The position numbers and the translations under genes were made by a program. A stretch of 64,000 nucleotides of DNA from contig JAJSSI010000047.1 of NCBI GenBank assembly GCA_031841125.1, forward strand, positions 1 to 64,000, given 5' to 3'. The first letter of the stretch is position 1. Each line of letters begins with the position of its first letter. Shown here one piece after another: positions 1 through 11,103 of this stretch. The stretch is from Acanthococcus lagerstroemiae. Taxonomy: Eukaryota > Arthropoda > Insecta > Hemiptera > Eriococcidae. Under the pieces are notes generated by a model, which was not told the DNA's origin, ran no database searches, and worked only from the letters and a program-made list of their open reading frames with translations.

Positions 1-854
1 CCATTCCTCTAGGTCAATTAGGAAAATTTTCACATTTGAGGAGATATACATGCAGTAAATTATGAAGATCGCATTTCGGCCATAGCCCCCTCCCTAATTG
101 TCCGTATGGGTCCATTCCGGTACCAAAATTCGTGGAAAAATACGGCCTTTCGATCCCCGCAAATTCCATCCTCTAGGTCAATTAGGAAAAATTTCACATT
201 TGAGGAGATATACATGCAGTAAATTATGAAGATCGCATTTCGGCCATAGCCCCCTCCCTAATTGTCCGTATGGGTCCATTCCGGTACCAAAATTCGTGGA
301 AAAATACGGCCTTTCGATCCCCGCAAATTCCATTCCTCTAGGTCAATTAGGAAAATTTTTAATTTTTCAGTAGTCATACCTGAGTAAATTATGAAGATCG
401 CATTTCGGCCATAGCCCCCTCCCTAATTGTCCGTATGGGTCCATTCCGGTACCAAAATTCGTGGAAAAATACGGCCTTTCGATCCCCGCAAATTCCATCC
501 CTCTAGGTCAATTAGGAAAAATTTCACATTTGAGGAGATATACATGCAGTAAATTATGAAGATCGCATTTCGGCCATAGCCCCCTCCCTAATTGTCCGTA
601 TGGGTCCATTCCGGTACCAAAATTCGTGGAAAAATACGGCCTTTCGATCCCCGCAAATTCCATCCTCTAGGTCAATTAGGAAAAATTTTCACATTTGAGG
701 AGATATACATGCAGTAAATTATGAAGATCGCATTTCGGCCATAGCCCCCTCCCTAATTGTCCGTATGGGTCCATTCCGGTACCAAAATTCGTGGAAAAAT
801 ACGGCCTTTCGATCCCCGCAAATTCCATTCCTCTAGGTCAATTAGGAAAAATTT

Positions 855-879
855 TCACATTTGAGGAGATATACATGCA
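855..879 (+). other. Variable box, form A (reference)
   Basis: This 25-bp box lies between aaaaattt and gtaaatt. Form A reads, in modules, tcacattt, gaggag, atatac, atgca. It is the commonest form across the window. One-base relatives include a c-to-t form (ttacattt, 25 bp), a 26-bp form with an extra t (for example 1681-1706), a 26-bp ttcacattt form (units starting near 14253, 17573 and 36807), and 24-bp forms lacking one base. It is not a coding element: the ATG it contains is followed after one codon by an in-frame TAA. Confidence 0.9.
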
Positions 880-917
880 GTAAATTATGAAGATCGCATT
901 TCGGCCATAGCCCCCTC

Positions 918-1012
918 CCTAATTGTCCGTATGGGTCCATTCCGGTACCAAAATTCGTGGAAAAATACGGCCTTTCGATCCCCGCAAATTCCATCCCTCT
1001 AGGTCAATTAGG
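918..1012. repeat. Inverted repeat spanning adjacent units
   Basis: The 11-bp arm cctaattgtcc at 918-928 is matched 10 of 11 by the reverse complement of ggtcaattagg at 1002-1012. Since both arms recur in every unit, each arm also pairs with the neighbour on its other side (836-846). Inside it, ccgtat (927-932) is the reverse complement of atacgg (965-970). Separately, gatcg and ggcc (892-896, 903-906) are mirrored by ggcc and cgatc (969-972, 976-980). These could allow hairpins in single-stranded DNA or in a transcript; no folding energy was calculated. Confidence 0.6.
954..970 (+). other. Weak CENP-B-box-like stretch in the core
   Basis: The sequence ttcgtggaaaaatacgg resembles the mammalian CENP-B box, whose essential bases are nTTCGnnnnAnnCGGGn. 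TTCG and the following A are present, but CGG comes 10 bases after TTCG instead of 7, and the fourth G is C. By the strict rule it is not a CENP-B box. It is conserved in nearly every unit, with one change at 46373 and one at 36285. Any protein-binding role is conjecture. Confidence 0.2.
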
Positions 1013-1680
1013 AAAAATTTTCATTTGAGGAGATATACATGCAGTAAATTATGAAGATCGCATTTCGGCCATAGCCCCCTCCCTAATTGTCCGTATGGGT
1101 CCATTCCGGTACCAAAATTCGTGGAAAAATACGGCCTTTCGATCCCCGCAAATTCCATTCCTCTAGGTCAATTAGGAAAAATTTTAATTTTTCAGTAGTC
1201 ATACATGAGTAAATTATGAAGATCGCATTTCGGCCATAGCCCCCTCCCTAATTGTCCGTATGGGTCCATTCCGGTACCAAAATTCGTGGAAAAATACGGC
1301 CTTTCGATCCCCGCAAATTCCATTCCTCTAGGTCAATTAGGAAAAATTTTAATTTTTCAGTAGTCATACTGGAGTAAATTATGAAGATCGCATTTCGGCC
1401 ATAGCCCCCTCCCTAATTGTCCGTATGGGTCCATTCCGGTACCAAAATTCGTGGAAAAATACGGCCTTTCGATCCCCGCAAATTCCATCCCTCTAGGTCA
1501 ATTAGGAAAAATTTTCACATTTGAGGAGATATACATGCAGTAAATTATGAAGATCGCATTTCGGCCATAGCCCCCTCCCTAATTGTCCGTATGGGTCCAT
1601 TCCGGTACCAAAATTCGTGGAAAAATACGGCCTTTCGATCCCCGCAAATTCCATCCCTCTAGGTCAATTAGGAAAAATTT

Positions 1681-1706
1681 TTTACATTTGAGGAGATATA
1701 CATGCA
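1681..1706 (+). other. Variable box, 26-bp long form (167-bp unit)
   Basis: This A-like box has one extra t and the first c replaced by t (tttacattt, then gaggag, atatac, atgca). About 30 such boxes occur in the window by eye, usually after a catccct site, so it behaves as a linked haplotype and not as scattered sequencing error. Other examples follow the units starting at 12762, 15748, 19898, 22386 and 35976. Confidence 0.85.
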
Positions 1707-2013
1707 GTAAATTATGAAGATCGCATTTCGGCCATAGCCCCCTCCCTAATTGTCCGTATGGGTCCATTCCGGTACCAAAATTCGTGGAAAAATACGGCCT
1801 TTCGATCCCCGCAAATTCCATTCCTCTAGGTCAATTAGGAAAAATTTTCACATTTGAGGAGATATACATGCAGTAAATTATGAAGATCGCATTTCGGCCA
1901 TAGCCCCCTCCCTAATTGTCCGTATGGGTCCATTCCGGTACCAAAATTCGTGGAAAAATACGGCCTTTCGATCCCCGCAAATTCCATTCCTCTAGGTCAA
2001 TTAGGAAAAATTT

Positions 2014-2038
2014 TAATTTTTCAGTAGTCATACATGGA
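2014..2038 (+). other. Variable box, form B (reference)
   Basis: This is the same length and place as form A but reads taattttt, cagtag, tcatac, atgga. It differs from A at 8 of 25 positions while the flanking core is identical. Subforms differ in the last module: atgga, atgca, ctgga, ctgca, ttgga, or a one-base-shorter tgga. B boxes almost always follow the cattcct state of the upstream site; one exception begins near 46402 with catccct. B boxes are common up to about 57 kb and then nearly vanish until 62.4 kb. Confidence 0.9.
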
Positions 2039-4635
2039 GTAAATTATGAAGATCGCATTTCGGCCATAGCCCCCTCCCTAATTGTCCGTATGGGTCCATT
2101 CCGGTACCAAAATTCGTGGAAAAATACGGCCTTTCGATCCCCGCAAATTCCATTCCTCTAGGTCAATTAGGAAAAATTTTAATTTTTCAGTAGTCATACC
2201 TGGAGTAAATTATGAAGATCGCATTTCGGCCATAGCCCCCTCCCTAATTGTCCGTATGGGTCCATTCCGGTACCAAAATTCGTGGAAAAATACGGCCTTT
2301 CGATCCCCGCAAATTCCATTCCTCTAGGTCAATTAGGAAAAATTTTAATTTTTCAGGAGTCATACATGAGTAAATTATGAAGATCGCATTTCGGCCATAG
2401 CCCCCTCCCTAATTGTCCGTATGGGTCCATTCCGGTACCAAAATTCGTGGAAAAATACGGCCTTTCGATCCCCGCAAATTCCATCCCTCTAGGTCAATTA
2501 GGAAAAATTTTCACATTTGAGGAGATATACATGCAGTAAATTATGAAGATCGCATTTCGGCCATAGCCCCCTCCCTAATTGTCCGTATGGGTCCATTCCG
2601 GTACCAAAATTCGTGGAAAAATACGGCCTTTCGATCCCCGCAAATTCCATTCCTCTAGGTCAATTAGGAAAAATTTTCACATTTGAGGAGATATACATGC
2701 AGTAAATTATGAAGATCGCATTTCGGCCATAGCCCCCTCCCTAATTGTCCGTATGGGTCCATTCCGGTACCAAAATTCGTGGAAAAATACGGCCTTTCGA
2801 TCCCCGCAAATTCCATCCCTCTAGGTCAATTAGGAAAAATTTTTACATTTGAGGAGATATACATGCAGTAAATTATGAAGATCGCATTTCGGCCATAGCC
2901 CCCTCCCTAATTGTCCGTATGGGTCCATTCCGGTACCAAAATTCGTGGAAAAATACGGCCTTTCGATCCCCGCAAATTCCATTCCTCTAGGTCAATTAGG
3001 AAAAATTTTAATTTTTCAGTAGTCATACCTGGAGTAAATTATGAAGATCGCATTTCGGCCATAGCCCCCTCCCTAATTGTCCGTATGGGTCCATTCCGGT
3101 ACCAAAATTCGTGGAAAAATACGGCCTTTCGATCCCCGCAAATTCCATCCCTCTAGGTCAATTAGGAAAAATTTTCACATTTGAGGAGATATACATGCAG
3201 TAAATTATGAAGATCGCATTTCGGCCATAGCCCCCTCCCTAATTGTCCGTATGGGTCCATTCCGGTACCAAAATTCGTGGAAAAATACGGCCTTTCGATC
3301 CCCGCAAATTCCATTCCTCTAGGTCAATTAGGAAAAATTTTCACATTTGAGGAGATATACATGCAGTAAATTATGAAGATCGCATTTCGGCCATAGCCCC
3401 CTCCCTAATTGTCCGTATGGGTCCATTCCGGTACCAAAATTCGTGGAAAAATACGGCCTTTCGATCCCCGCAAATTCCATTCCTCTAGGTCAATTAGGAA
3501 AAATTTTAATTTTTCAGTAGTATACATGCAGTAAATTATGAAGATCGCATTTCGGCCATAGCCCCCTCCCTAATTGTCCGTATGGGTCCATTCCGGTACC
3601 AAAATTCGTGGAAAAATACGGCCTTTCGATCCCCGCAAATTCCATTCCTCTAGGTCAATTAGGAAAAATTTTAATTTTCAGGAGTATACATGCAGTAAAT
3701 TATGAAGATCGCATTTCGGCCATAGCCCCCTCCCTAATTGTCCGTATGGGTCCATTCCGGTACCAAAATTCGTGGAAAAATACGGCCTTTCGATCCCCGC
3801 AAATTCCATTCCTCTAGGTCAATTAGGAAAAATTTTAATTTTTCAGTAGTATACATGCAGTAAATTATGAAGATCGCATTTCGGCCATAGCCCCCTCCCT
3901 AATTGTCCGTATGGGTCCATTCCGGTACCAAAATTCGTGGAAAAATACGGCCTTTCGATCCCCGCAAATTCCATCCCTCTAGGTCAATTAGGAAAAATTT
4001 TCACATTTGAGGAGATATACATGCAGTAAATTATGAAGATCGCATTTCGGCCATAGCCCCCTCCCTAATTGTCCGTATGGGTCCATTCCGGTACCAAAAT
4101 TCGTGGAAAAATACGGCCTTTCGATCCCCGCAAATTCCATTCCTCTAGGTCAATTAGGAAAAATTTTCACATTTGAGGAGATATACATGCAGTAAATTAT
4201 GAAGATCGCATTTCGGCCATAGCCCCCTCCCTAATTGTCCGTATGGGTCCATTCCGGTACCAAAATTCGTGGAAAAATACGGCCTTTCGATCCCCGCAAA
4301 TTCCATCCCTCTAGGTCAATTAGGAAAAATTTTTACATTTGAGGAGATATACATGCAGTAAATTATGAAGATCGCATTTCGGCCATAGCCCCCTCCCTAA
4401 TTGTCCGTATGGGTCCATTCCGGTACCAAAATTCGTGGAAAAATACGGCCTTTCGATCCCCGCAAATTCCATTCCTCTAGGTCAATTAGGAAAAATTTTA
4501 ATTTTTCAGTAGTCATACATGCAGTAAATTATGAAGATCGCATTTCGGCCATAGCCCCCTCCCTAATTGTCCGTATGGGTCCATTCCGGTACCAAAATTC
4601 GTGGAAAAATACGGCCTTTCGATCCCCGCAAATTC

Positions 4636-4800
4636 CATCCCTCTAGGCCAATTAGGAAAAATTTTCACATTGAGGAGATATACATGCAGTAAATTATGAA
4701 GATCGCATTTCGGCCATAGCCCCCTCCCTAATTGTCCGTATGGGTCGATTCCGGTACCAAAATTCGTGGAAAAATACGGCCTTTCGATCCCCGCAAATTC
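4636..4800. repeat. Unit with ggcca plus shortened cattg box, copy 1
   Basis: This 165-bp unit combines ggcca (t-to-c at 4648), a box with cattg in place of catttg, and a private c-to-g at 4747 in its core. The first two marks together recur only in the unit at 39630. Because the deletion shifts the frames, a longer reverse-strand open frame arises here that has no coding significance. Confidence 0.7.
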
Positions 4801-7649
4801 CATTCCTCTAGGTCAATTAGGAAAAATTTTCACATTTGAGGAGATATACATGCAGTAAATTATGAAGATCGCATTTCGGCCATAGCCCCCTCCCTAATTG
4901 TCCGTATGGGTCCATTCCGGTACCAAAATTCGTGGAAAAATACGGCCTTTCGATCCCCGCAAATTCCATCCCTCTAGGTCAATTAGGAAAAATTTTTACA
5001 TTTGAGGAGATATACATGCAGTAAATTATGAAGATCGCATTTCGGCCATAGCCCCCTCCCTAATTGTCCGTATGGGTCCATTCCGGTACCAAAATTCGTG
5101 GAAAAATACGGCCTTTCGATCCCCGCAAATTCCATCCCTCTAGGTCAATTAGGAAAAATTTTTACATTTGAGGAGATATACATGCAGTAAATTATGAAGA
5201 TCGCATTTCGGCCATAGCCCCCTCCCTAATTGTCCGTATGGGTCCATTCCGGTACCAAAATTCGTGGAAAAATACGGCCTTTCGATCCCCGCAAATTCCA
5301 TTCCTCTGGGTCAATTAGGAAAAATTTCAATTTTTCAGTAGTCATACATGCAGTAAATTATGAAGATCGCATTTCGGCCATAGCCCCCTCCCTAATTGTC
5401 CGTATGGGTCCATTCCGGTACCAAAATTCGTGGAAAAATACGGCCTTTCGATCCCCGCAAATTCCATCCCTCTAGGCCAATTAGGAAAAATTTTCACATT
5501 TGAGGAGATATACATGCAGTAAATTATGAAGATCGCATTTCGGCCATAGCCCCCTCCCTAATTGTCCGTATGGGTCCATTCCGGTACCAAAATTCGTGGA
5601 AAAATACGGCCTTTCGATCCCCGCAAATTCCATTCCTCTAGGTCAATTAGGAAAAATTTTCACATTTGAGGAGATATACATGCAGTAAATTATGAAGATC
5701 GCATTTCGGCCATAGCCCCCTCCCTAATTGTCCGTATGGGTCCATTCCGGTACCAAAATTCGTGGAAAAATACGGCCTTTCGATCCCCGCAAATTCCATC
5801 CCTCTAGGTCAATTAGGAAAAATTTTTTACATTTGAGGAGATATACATGCAGTAAATTATGAAGATCGCATTTCGGCCATAGCCCCCTCCCTAATTGTCC
5901 GTATGGGTCCATTCCGGTACCAAAATTCGTGGAAAAATACGGCCTTTCGATCCCCGCAAATTCCATTCCTCTAGGTCAATTAGGAAAAATTTTAATTTTT
6001 CAGTAGATACATGCAGTAAATTATGAAGATCGCATTTCGGCCATAGCCCCCTCCCTAATTGTCCGTATGGGTCCATTCCGGTACCAAAATTCGTGGAAAA
6101 ATACGGCCTTTCGATCCCCGCAAATTCCATCCCTCTAGGTCAATTAGGAAAAATTTTTTACATTTGAGGAGATATACATGCAGTAAATTATGAAGATCGC
6201 ATTTCGGCCATAGCCCCCTCCCTAATTGTCCGTATGGGTCCATTCCGGTACCAAAATTCGTGGAAAAATACGGCCTTTCGATCCCCGCAAATTCCATCCT
6301 CTAGGTCAATTAGGAAAAATTTTTACATTTGAGGAGATATACATGCAGTAAATTATGAAGATCGCATTTCGGCCATAGCCCCCTCCCTAATTGTCCGTAT
6401 GGGTCCATTCCGGTACCAAAATTCGTGGAAAAATACGGCCTTTCGATCCCCGCAAATTCCATTCCTCTAGGTCAATTAGGAAAAATTTTCACATTTGAGG
6501 AGATATACATGCAGTAAATTATGAAGATCGCATTTCGGCCATAGCCCCCTCCCTAATTGTCCGTATGGGTCCATTCCGGTACCAAAATTCGTGGAAAAAT
6601 ACGGCCTTTCGATCCCCGCAAATTCCATTCCTCTAGGTCAATTAGGAAAAATTTTAATTTTTCAGTAGTATACATGCAGTAAATTATGAAGATCGCATTT
6701 CGGCCATAGCCCCCTCCCTAATTGTCCGTATGGGTCCATTCCGGTACCAAAATTCGTGGAAAAATACGGCCTTTCGATCCCCGCAAATTCCATTCCTCTA
6801 GGTCAATTAGGAAAAATTTTCACATTTGAGGAGATATACATGCAGTAAATTATGAAGATCGCATTTCGGCCATAGCCCCCTCCCTAATTGTCCGTATGGG
6901 TCCATTCCGGTACCAAAATTCGTGGAAAAATACGGCCTTTCGATCCCCGCAAATTCCATCCCTCTAGGTCAATTAGGAAAAATTTTTTACATTTGAGGAG
7001 ATATACATGCAGTAAATTATGAAGATCGCATTTCGGCCATAGCCCCCTCCCTAATTGTCCGTATGGGTCCATTCCGGTACCAAAATTCGTGGAAAAATAC
7101 GGCCTTTCGATCCCCGCAAATTCCATCCCTCTAGGTCAATTAGGAAAAATTTTACATTTGAGGAGATATACATGCAGTAAATTATGAAGATCGCATTTCG
7201 GCCATAGCCCCCTCCCTAATTGTCCGTATGGGTCCATTCCGGTACCAAAATTCGTGGAAAAATACGGCCTTTCGATCCCCGCAAATTCCATTCCTCTAGG
7301 TCAATTAGGAAAAATTTTCACATTTGAGGAGATATACATGCAGTAAATTATGAAGATCGCATTTCGGCCATAGCCCCCTCCCTAATTGTCCGTATGGGTC
7401 CATTCCGGTACCAAAATTCGTGGAAAAATACGGCCTTTCGATCCCCGCAAATTCCATCCTCTAGGTCAATTAGGAAAATTTTAATTTTTTTCAGGAGTCA
7501 TACATGCAGTAAATTATGAAGATCGCATTTCGGCCATAGCCCCCTCCCTAATTGTCCGTATGGGTCCATTCCGGTACCAAAATTCGTGGAAAAATACGGC
7601 CTTTCGATCCCCGCAAATTCCATTCCTCTAGGTCAATTAGGAAAAATTT

Positions 7650-7673
7650 TAATTTTTGAGGAGTATACATGCA
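7650..7673 (+). other. Variable box, chimeric 24-bp form (165-bp unit)
   Basis: The box starts like B (taattttt), continues like A (gaggag), then has a one-base-shorter tatac and ends atgca. It looks like a recombinant of A and B. Similar forms occur near 13.6 and 35.1 kb, and more densely from 44.4 kb on (near 47.4, 47.7, 49.2, 49.7, 50.2, 56.7, 59.2, 61.6 and 63.3 kb). Confidence 0.8.
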
Positions 7674-10600
7674 GTAAATTATGAAGATCGCATTTCGGCC
7701 ATAGCCCCCTCCCTAATTGTCCGTATGGGTCCATTCCGGTACCAAAATTCGTGGAAAAATACGGCCTTTCGATCCCCGCAAATTCCATTCCTCTAGGTCA
7801 ATTAGGAAAAATTTTAATTTTTCAGTAGTCATACATGGAGTAAATTATGAAGATCGCATTTCGGCCATAGCCCCCTCCCTAATTGTCCGTATGGGTCCAT
7901 TCCGGTACCAAAATTCGTGGAAAAATACGGCCTTTCGATCCCCGCAAATTCCATTCCTCTAGGTCAATTAGGAAAAATTTTCATTTTTGAGGAGTATACA
8001 TGCAGTAAATTATGAAGATCGCATTTCGGCCATAGCCCCCTCCCTAATTGTCCGTATGGGTCCATTCCGGTACCAAAATTCGTGGAAAAATACGGCCTTT
8101 CGATCCCCGCAAATTCCATCCCTCTAGGTCAATTAGGAAAAATTTTCACCTTTGAGGAGATATACATGCAGTAAATTATGAAGATCGCATTTCGGCCATA
8201 GCCCCCTCCCTAATTGTCCGTATGGGTCCATTCCGGTACCAAAATTCGTGGAAAAATACGGCCTTTCGATCCCCGCAAATTCCATTCCTCTAGGTCAATT
8301 AGGAAAAATTTTCACATTTGAGGAGATATACATGCAGTAAATTATGAAGATCGCATTTCGGCCATAGCCCCCTCCCTAATTGTCCGTATGGGTCCATTCC
8401 GGTACCAAAATTCGTGGAAAAATACGGCCTTTCGATCCCCGCAAATTCCATCCTCTAGGTCAATTAGGAAAAATTTTTTACATTTGAGGAGATATACATG
8501 CAGTAAATTATGAAGATCGCATTTCGGCCATAGCCCCCTCCCTAATTGTCCGTATGGGTCCATTCCGGTACCAAAATTCGTGGAAAAATACGGCCTTTCG
8601 ATCCCCGCAAATTCCATTCCTCTAGGTCAATTAGGAAAAATTTTAATTTTCAGGAGTCATACATGCAGTAAATTATGAAGATCGCATTTCGGCCATAGCC
8701 CCCTCCCTAATTGTCCGTATGGGTCCATTCCGGTACCAAAATTCGTGGAAAAATACGGCCTTTCGATCCCCGCAAATTCCATCCCTCTAGGTCAATTAGG
8801 AAAAATTTTCACATTTGAGGAGATATACATGCAGTAAATTATGAAGATCGCATTTCGGCCATAGCCCCCTCCCTAATTGTCCGTATGGGTCCATTCCGGT
8901 ACCAAAATTCGTGGAAAAATACGGCCTTTCGATCCCCGCAAATTCCATTCCTCTAGGTCAATTAGGAAAAATTTTCACATTTGAGGAGATATACATGCAG
9001 TAAATTATGAAGATCGCATTTCGGCCATAGCCCCCTCCCTAATTGTCCGTATGGGTCCATTCCGGTACCAAAATTCGTGGAAAAATACGGCCTTTCGATC
9101 CCCGCAAATTCCATTCCTCTAGGTCAATTAGGAAAAATTTTAATTTTTCAGTAGTATACATGCAGTAAATTATGAAGATCGCATTTCGGCCATAGCCCCC
9201 TCCCTAATTGTCCGTATGGGTCCATTCCGGTACCAAAATTCGTGGAAAAATACGGCCTTTCGATCCCCGCAAATTCCATTCCTCTAGGTCAATTAGGAAA
9301 AATTTTAATTTTTGAGGAGATATACTGCAGTAAATTATGAAGATCGCATTTCGGCCATAGCCCCCTCCCTAATTGTCCGTATGGGTCCATTCCGGTACCA
9401 AAATTCGTGGAAAAATACGGCCTTTCGATCCCCGCAAATTCCATTCCTCTAGGTCAATTAGGAAAAATTTTAATTTTTCAGTAGTCATACCTGCAGTAAA
9501 TTATGAAGATCGCATTTCGGCCATAGCCCCCTCCCTAATTGTCCGTATGGGTCCATTCCGGTACCAAAATTCGTGGAAAAATACGGCCTTTCGATCCCCG
9601 CAAATTCCATTCCTCTAGGTCAATTAGGAAAAATTTTCACATTTGAGGAGATATACATGCAGTAAATTATGAAGATCGCATTTCGGCCATAGCCCCCTCC
9701 CTAATTGTCCGTATGGGTCCATTCCGGTACCAAAATTCGTGGAAAAATACGGCCTTTCGATCCCCGCAAATTCCATCCCTCTAGGTCAATTAGGAAAAAT
9801 TTTTTACATTTGAGGAGATATACATGCAGTAAATTATGAAGATCGCATTTCGGCCATAGCCCCCTCCCTAATTGTCCGTATGGGTCCATTCCGGTACCAA
9901 AATTCGTGGAAAAATACGGCCTTTCGATCCCCGCAAATTCCATTCCTCTAGGTCAATTAGGAAAAATTTTAATTTTTCAGTAGTATACCTGGAGTAAATT
10001 ATGAAGATCGCATTTCGGCCATAGCCCCCTCCCTAATTGTCCGTATGGGTCCATTCCGGTACCAAAATTCGTGGAAAAATACGGCCTTTCGATCCCCGCA
10101 AATTCCATCCCTCTAGGTCAATTAGGAAAAATTTTCACATTTGAGGAGATATACATGCAGTAAATTATGAAGATCGCATTTCGGCCATAGCCCCCTCCCT
10201 AATTGTCCGTATGGGTCCATTCCGGTACCAAAATTCGTGGAAAAATACGGCCTTTCGATCCCCGCAAATTCCATTCCTCTAGGTCAATTAGGAAAAATTT
10301 TCACATTTGAGGAGATATACATGCAGTAAATTATGAAGATCGCATTTCGGCCATAGCCCCCTCCCTAATTGTCCGTATGGGTCCATTCCGGTACCAAAAT
10401 TCGTGGAAAAATACGGCCTTTCGATCCCCGCAAATTCCATCCCTCTAGGTCAATTAGGAAAAATTTTTTACATTTGAGGAGATATACATGCAGTAAATTA
10501 TGAAGATCGCATTTCGGCCATAGCCCCCTCCCTAATTGTCCGTATGGGTCCATTCCGGTACCAAAATTCGTGGAAAAATACGGCCTTTCGATCCCCGCAA

Positions 10601-11103
10601 ATTCCATTCCTCTAGGTCAATTAGGAAAAATTTTAATTTTTCAGTAGTCATACATGCAGTAAATTATGAAGATCGCATTTCGGCCATAGCCCCCTCCCTA
10701 ATTGTCCGTATGGGTCCATTCCGGTACCAAAATTCGTGGAAAAATACGGCCTTTCGATCCCCGCAAATTCCATTCCTCTAGGTCAATTAGGAAAAATTTT
10801 CACATTTGAGGAGATATACATGCAGTAAATTATGAAGATCGCATTTCGGCCATAGCCCCCTCCCTAATTGTCCGTATGGGTCCATTCCGGTACCAAAATT
10901 CGTGGAAAAATACGGCCTTTCGATCCCCGCAAATTCCATCCCTCTAGGTCAATTAGGAAAAATTTTTTACATTTGAGGAGATATACATGCAGTAAATTAT
11001 GAAGATCGCATTTCGGCCATAGCCCCCTCCCTAATTGTCCGTATGGGTCCATTCCGGTACCAAAATTCGTGGAAAAATACGGCCTTTCGATCCCCGCAAA
11101 TTC

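Larger units (their letters stand above)
826..991 (+). repeat. Reference monomer, A form, 166 bp
   Basis: This is one complete unit, with phase set arbitrarily at the cat of cattcctctagg. It contains 71 G+C (41 C, 30 G on this strand) and 8 CpG. Landmarks by unit position: variable t/c site at 4, ctctagg around 6-12, aaaaattt at 22-29, variable box at 30-54, gtaaatt from 55, gatc at 67-70 and 152-155, ggcc at 78-81 and 144-147, a ccccctccc run at 86-94, ggtacc at 119-124, and ttcgtgg from 129. A/T tracts at 22-30, 125-130, 136-140 and 161-165 could give mild bending. Other monomers differ almost only in the box and at position 4. Confidence 0.95.
880..1020 (+). repeat. Invariant 141-bp core of the unit (reference copy)
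   Basis: The core runs from gtaaatt, just after the variable box, to the aaaaattt just before the next box. It is essentially identical in all copies apart from the linked t/c/deletion site in cat[t/c]cctct. Changes seen by eye elsewhere in the core are at 4747, 5308, 25362-25364, 25923, 36285, 39733, 39742, 46297, 46373 and 49540. There are also one-base losses near 21312, 26284 and 36131, and two shared variants (ggcca for ggtca in six units, ggtaaa for ggtcaa in two). A few units also have one A fewer just before the box. The core holds all 8 CpG of the unit, the KpnI-type hexamer ggtacc and the longest inverted repeats. Its function is unknown. Confidence 0.9.
1..1485. repeat. Left subdomain with box forms rare elsewhere
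   Basis: The first nine units include several forms hardly seen later. There are two A boxes one t shorter (near 190 and 520), one A box lacking ac (near 1018), two units with gaaaattt instead of gaaaaattt (near 22 and 350), and B boxes ending cctgag or catgag (near 380 and 1204). The window edge cuts the first unit. This may be one side of a local variant cluster extending upstream. Confidence 0.6.

Noticed and set aside
864..882. gaggag-atatac-atg looks like a Shine-Dalgarno sequence with good spacing to an ATG, similar to a phage-type leader
   Set aside because: The ATG is followed by one codon and then TAA in both A (atgcag) and B (atggag) forms. The motif is repeated hundreds of times in a eukaryote-like satellite, so the resemblance is taken as chance.
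887..910. Conserved tiny frame starting at atgaagatc and ending at the tag of ccatag, seven codons
   Set aside because: It is conserved only because the whole core is conserved; there is no supporting coding evidence at this length.
826..991. Possible Pol III or tRNA-derived repeat
   Set aside because: I saw no convincing A-box/B-box pair, cloverleaf or Pol III terminator arrangement in the unit.
826..991. Assignment to a specific named plant satellite on the basis of the 166-bp length
   Set aside because: Several lineages have centromere units of about this size and I do not recognise the sequence itself. Length alone cannot identify the species; a database search of the 166-bp unit would decide.
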